Notes under the pieces: generated by a model
What the model was told of the DNA's origin: nothing
The model's input: the letters and a program-made list of their open reading frames with translations, nothing else
Databases searched by the model: none
Shown here: piece after piece, positions 9,595 to 11,684 of the stretch
Layout: every line of letters begins with the position of its first letter
Numbering within the stretch: the first letter of the stretch is position 1
NCBI GenBank assembly: GCA_943704525.1
Contig: CALSCQ010002176.1
Span: 1-11,684, forward strand
Direction: 5' to 3'
Source: Pigoraptor vietnamica
Taxonomy: Eukaryota > Opisthokonta > Filasterea
DNA length: 11,684 nucleotides
Made by a program: the position numbers and the translations under genes

Positions 9595-11477
9595 TCACTG
9601 CGTCTGCTGGGGCTGTGTCTCGGCAGTACCCGCGACGGCCACCCCGGATGAAGCACCCTCGCCTTCCTTGGGCGCGTTTTGCGACGGCTGAAGTGAACGA
9701 GGGTGGGCATTAGATAGAGAGTTCACATGTAGTCGACGGCAAAAATACACAAGCACCCGCACGCGTGCATATAAGCTTGCGTACGCACAAACACGGCCAC
9801 GCAGGGACACACGTAGACACACACACATGCAGACATGGACACAACAGGCAACAGGCACTCCCTGCGCAATGCCCACAAGCAGGCCGTAAAGCACTGCTGA
9901 GACGCACCGTGTGGCCCATCGCAATCAGGTACGCCTGCTTGAGGTTCATGTTTTCCACCTGCAACCTCTCCGCCGTTTTCCGAAGGAACGTAATGTAATC
10001 GGACGCGCGTCGGAGGAGGAGGAGCTTGTTGGTTTTCGGCTTGCAGTTCGGAATCTGCCGCCGTATTGACAGTACGGACACGGGCAAGCGAATGAGCAAC
10101 ATACGCACATCCCCGCCTCCTTCCACGCACGCACACACACACACACACACGCACGCGCGCAAATACGAGGGGAGACACATTTTAAGAGCACTCTGGCACC
10201 GAACGCTATAAAAACAAACGCCCACAGGCATCCACCGACAGTTCCTCCTAAGGTCACAATCACGCACACGCAGCCAAATGTCGCAGTCTCGTACACATCA
10301 CAACATGCTCTCTTTCGCATTGATGATGACACTTCTGCCCCAACAAGGTCTGCCTCAACTTAACACGCTCACACCACCAGTGCCGGTCCCACTGGCGCAT
10401 GCAGCATCGCAACACACCTGTCGCATGAGCTCGTCAAAGGCCTCCTTCAAATTCTGTCGCCTGCGCTGCTCCGATTCGAGGTGGTGCTGGCGCTTCTGCC
10501 ACTTGCGGTCCGTCGTCTGGTTCTGGTCGGCGTCGCTGAGGCTGTGGACCAGAGCGATTAGCCGTATGCGAGGGCACGGTAAGGGGTACGTGTACCCGGA
10601 CGGGTGTGTACGCGAGTGTGTTGGCGTATGGGCAACGCGTATGCAGAAGGGCGCGCGTGCGTGTATGTTGTTCGTGCAACGAAAGAGCGGGAACTGCAGG
10701 AAAACAGCGATCCAAAATGCGGCTGACACCCACTCGTCATCATCGTCACCGCCCGGCGACCACGCCGGTGCACTCGAAGGGGGCGCCGAGAGGCCTCCCA
10801 TTTGCTGCGGCAGTTGCATGCCCAGCCCCATCATGGCCAATGCCTGCTGGTTCTGCATCGCGGCAAATTGCGCCTCTGCGTTCGAAGGCACCCTCGGCTG
10901 CATCTGCGGTCCCGCCCCTATTACGCCCGTTACGCCGGGGGGCATGGCCATGAAGGGGTGCGGGGCGCTGCTGGTGGTCGCAGGGGCCGGCTGCGTGCCC
11001 GGTGTGCCCATTGCGCCGGTGAAGAGCATCGACGTGAGTGATTCGGACAGCGGCTGTTCGGCGAGCGACTGAAGCGCTTTCATGTCGGGGAACTGGAACA
11101 TCTGTGGTTGCGTGCGATTTGCGAGGGATAAGCACAGCGAATGAGCGCGTGACTATAAATACGTGAGCACGCACACACATACACACACACACACACACGT
11201 GCGTGCGCGCACATACGAGCGCGCACATACGCACACACACGCACCACACATATGAACTCGGACTGCGAATATTCATTCCGAAAGCAAAGGAACAACACTA
11301 TCGCAATCACACATGTGGAAACACACACACACACACGCGCGCACGCACCGATTGCGACTCGACGGGCTGATCGAGAACGGACATTCTTCGGATGGACGCC
11401 GAGAGGAGCTCATCCGTGAGGTCGCTCACGTGAACGGCAGGGGGCGACTGATTTTGGAGGCCGTGCTGCGCGTGTAT
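9595..11477 (-). CDS. bHLH-leucine-zipper transcription factor (MAX/USF-like class), 5' partial, 5 exons seen
   Basis: Minus-strand exons: 11477-11349, 11101-10734, 10541-10418, 10054-9908, 9687-9595 (TGA); 861 nt, 286 residues visible, all introns GT-AG and in frame. Residues 44-165 are Met/Gln/Pro/Ala-rich and end in an acidic GGDDDD run, like an activation or linker region. Exon 3 encodes the basic region and helix 1 ([13 protein letters not shown], 182-194): H186, E190 and R194 match the residues that contact CACGTG E-boxes in MAX-type factors. Exon 4 encodes loop, helix 2 and zipper, with L231, L238, L245 and A252 seven apart. It should act as a nuclear dimer. The ATG at 11101 directly follows an acceptor (ACCACAG), and an open in-frame exon lies upstream, so it is probably not the start; an in-frame ATG at 11384 or a start beyond the window remains possible. 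Exon 3 may start six bases later (10535). Exon 1 here is the least certain. Confidence 0.87.
10125..10161. repeat. Short (CA)n tract in an intron of the bHLH gene
   Basis: A run of CA dinucleotides with CACGCACG ends lies in the intron 10417-10055 of the minus-strand bHLH gene, where it reads (TG)n in the sense direction. It explains the Val/Cys-rich reading frames of this stretch, which are not coding. Confidence 0.85.
11167..11255. repeat. CA/CG-rich alternating purine-pyrimidine tract in a bHLH intron
   Basis: CA repeats, then GTGCGTGCGCGCACATACG, then a near-copy (14-bp unit GCGCGCACATACGA repeated at about 11207-11234), then more CA. It falls in the intron 11348-11102 of the bHLH gene. 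About 50 bases from 11168 alternate purine and pyrimidine without a break. Confidence 0.8.
11320..11346. repeat. (CA)n tract abutting a splice donor of the bHLH gene
   Basis: A CA run ends in CGCGCGCACGCAC next to the exon at 11349. In the sense (minus) direction the donor GTGCGTGCGCG at 11348 leads straight into (TG)n, so the donor is embedded in repeat sequence. Confidence 0.8.
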
Positions 11478-11573
11478 CTGCACGGTCCATACACACAGAG
11501 TGGAGCACAGTGAGTGAGAGAGGGTGCAGCAGAGGGACTGCGTGCGTGCGTCGCAAGTGAGCGCAATGTGCGC

Positions 11574-11684
<111 letters not shown>

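Noticed and set aside
10278-11072. 264-residue open frame on the plus strand
   Set aside because: It is antisense to bHLH exons, including the conserved basic region, and crosses their introns; it shows no domain of its own.
11152-11162. TATA-like CTATAAATA (and similar at about 10205-10213 and 9768-9775) on the plus strand
   Set aside because: All lie in introns of the minus-strand bHLH gene in antisense, with no plus-strand gene following.

Overview
The window reads as nuclear DNA of a GC-rich, intron-bearing unicellular eukaryote. The evidence is spliceosomal GT-AG introns of about 140-360 nt, long CA/TG and GA microsatellites, and eukaryote-specific families (SPX-SLC13 transporter, spinster-like MFS carrier, F-box/LRR protein, bHLH-zipper factor). 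Nothing prokaryotic (operon, RBS, IS, CRISPR) is seen. The lineage cannot be fixed from this sequence alone. A bHLH-zipper factor next to spinster and SPX-SLC13 genes would suit an opisthokont, apusomonad or amoebozoan-type protist, but this is inference.

Layout, with alternating strands. (1) 51-3148, plus: the 3' part of an SPX-domain SLC13-type phosphate/anion transporter in seven exons; its 5' end lies left of the window. (2) 3149-4735: mostly unexplained, with a weak two-exon candidate on the minus strand. (3) 4736-6872, minus: a complete three-exon spinster-like MFS transporter of 519 residues, with a large CA/TG microsatellite in intron 1. (4) 6873-7119: short divergent intergenic (promoter) region. 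(5) 7120-8883, plus: an F-box plus leucine-rich-repeat gene whose reading frame is broken about five times, best called a pseudogene. (6) 8884-9594: nothing recognised. (7) 9595-11477, minus: a bHLH-leucine-zipper transcription factor in at least five exons, with its 5' end probably beyond the window. (8) 11576-11684: a pure (GA)n tract running off the end, which is (CT)n on the sense strand of the bHLH gene.

Exon structures were worked out by hand from open frames, splice-site matches, intron phase and family conservation. Each junction in the three intact genes keeps the frame and joins conserved family motifs. Two of the genes are membrane transporters and one is a likely E-box-binding regulator. 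They share no demonstrable pathway, although an SPX-regulated phosphate transporter near a bHLH factor recalls the fungal PHO system. I see no clear undescribed system. The most useful leads are the unusual splice-donor consensus (GTGNGT), the 20-residue LRR family with its decayed F-box gene, and the unresolved 3149-4735 interval.
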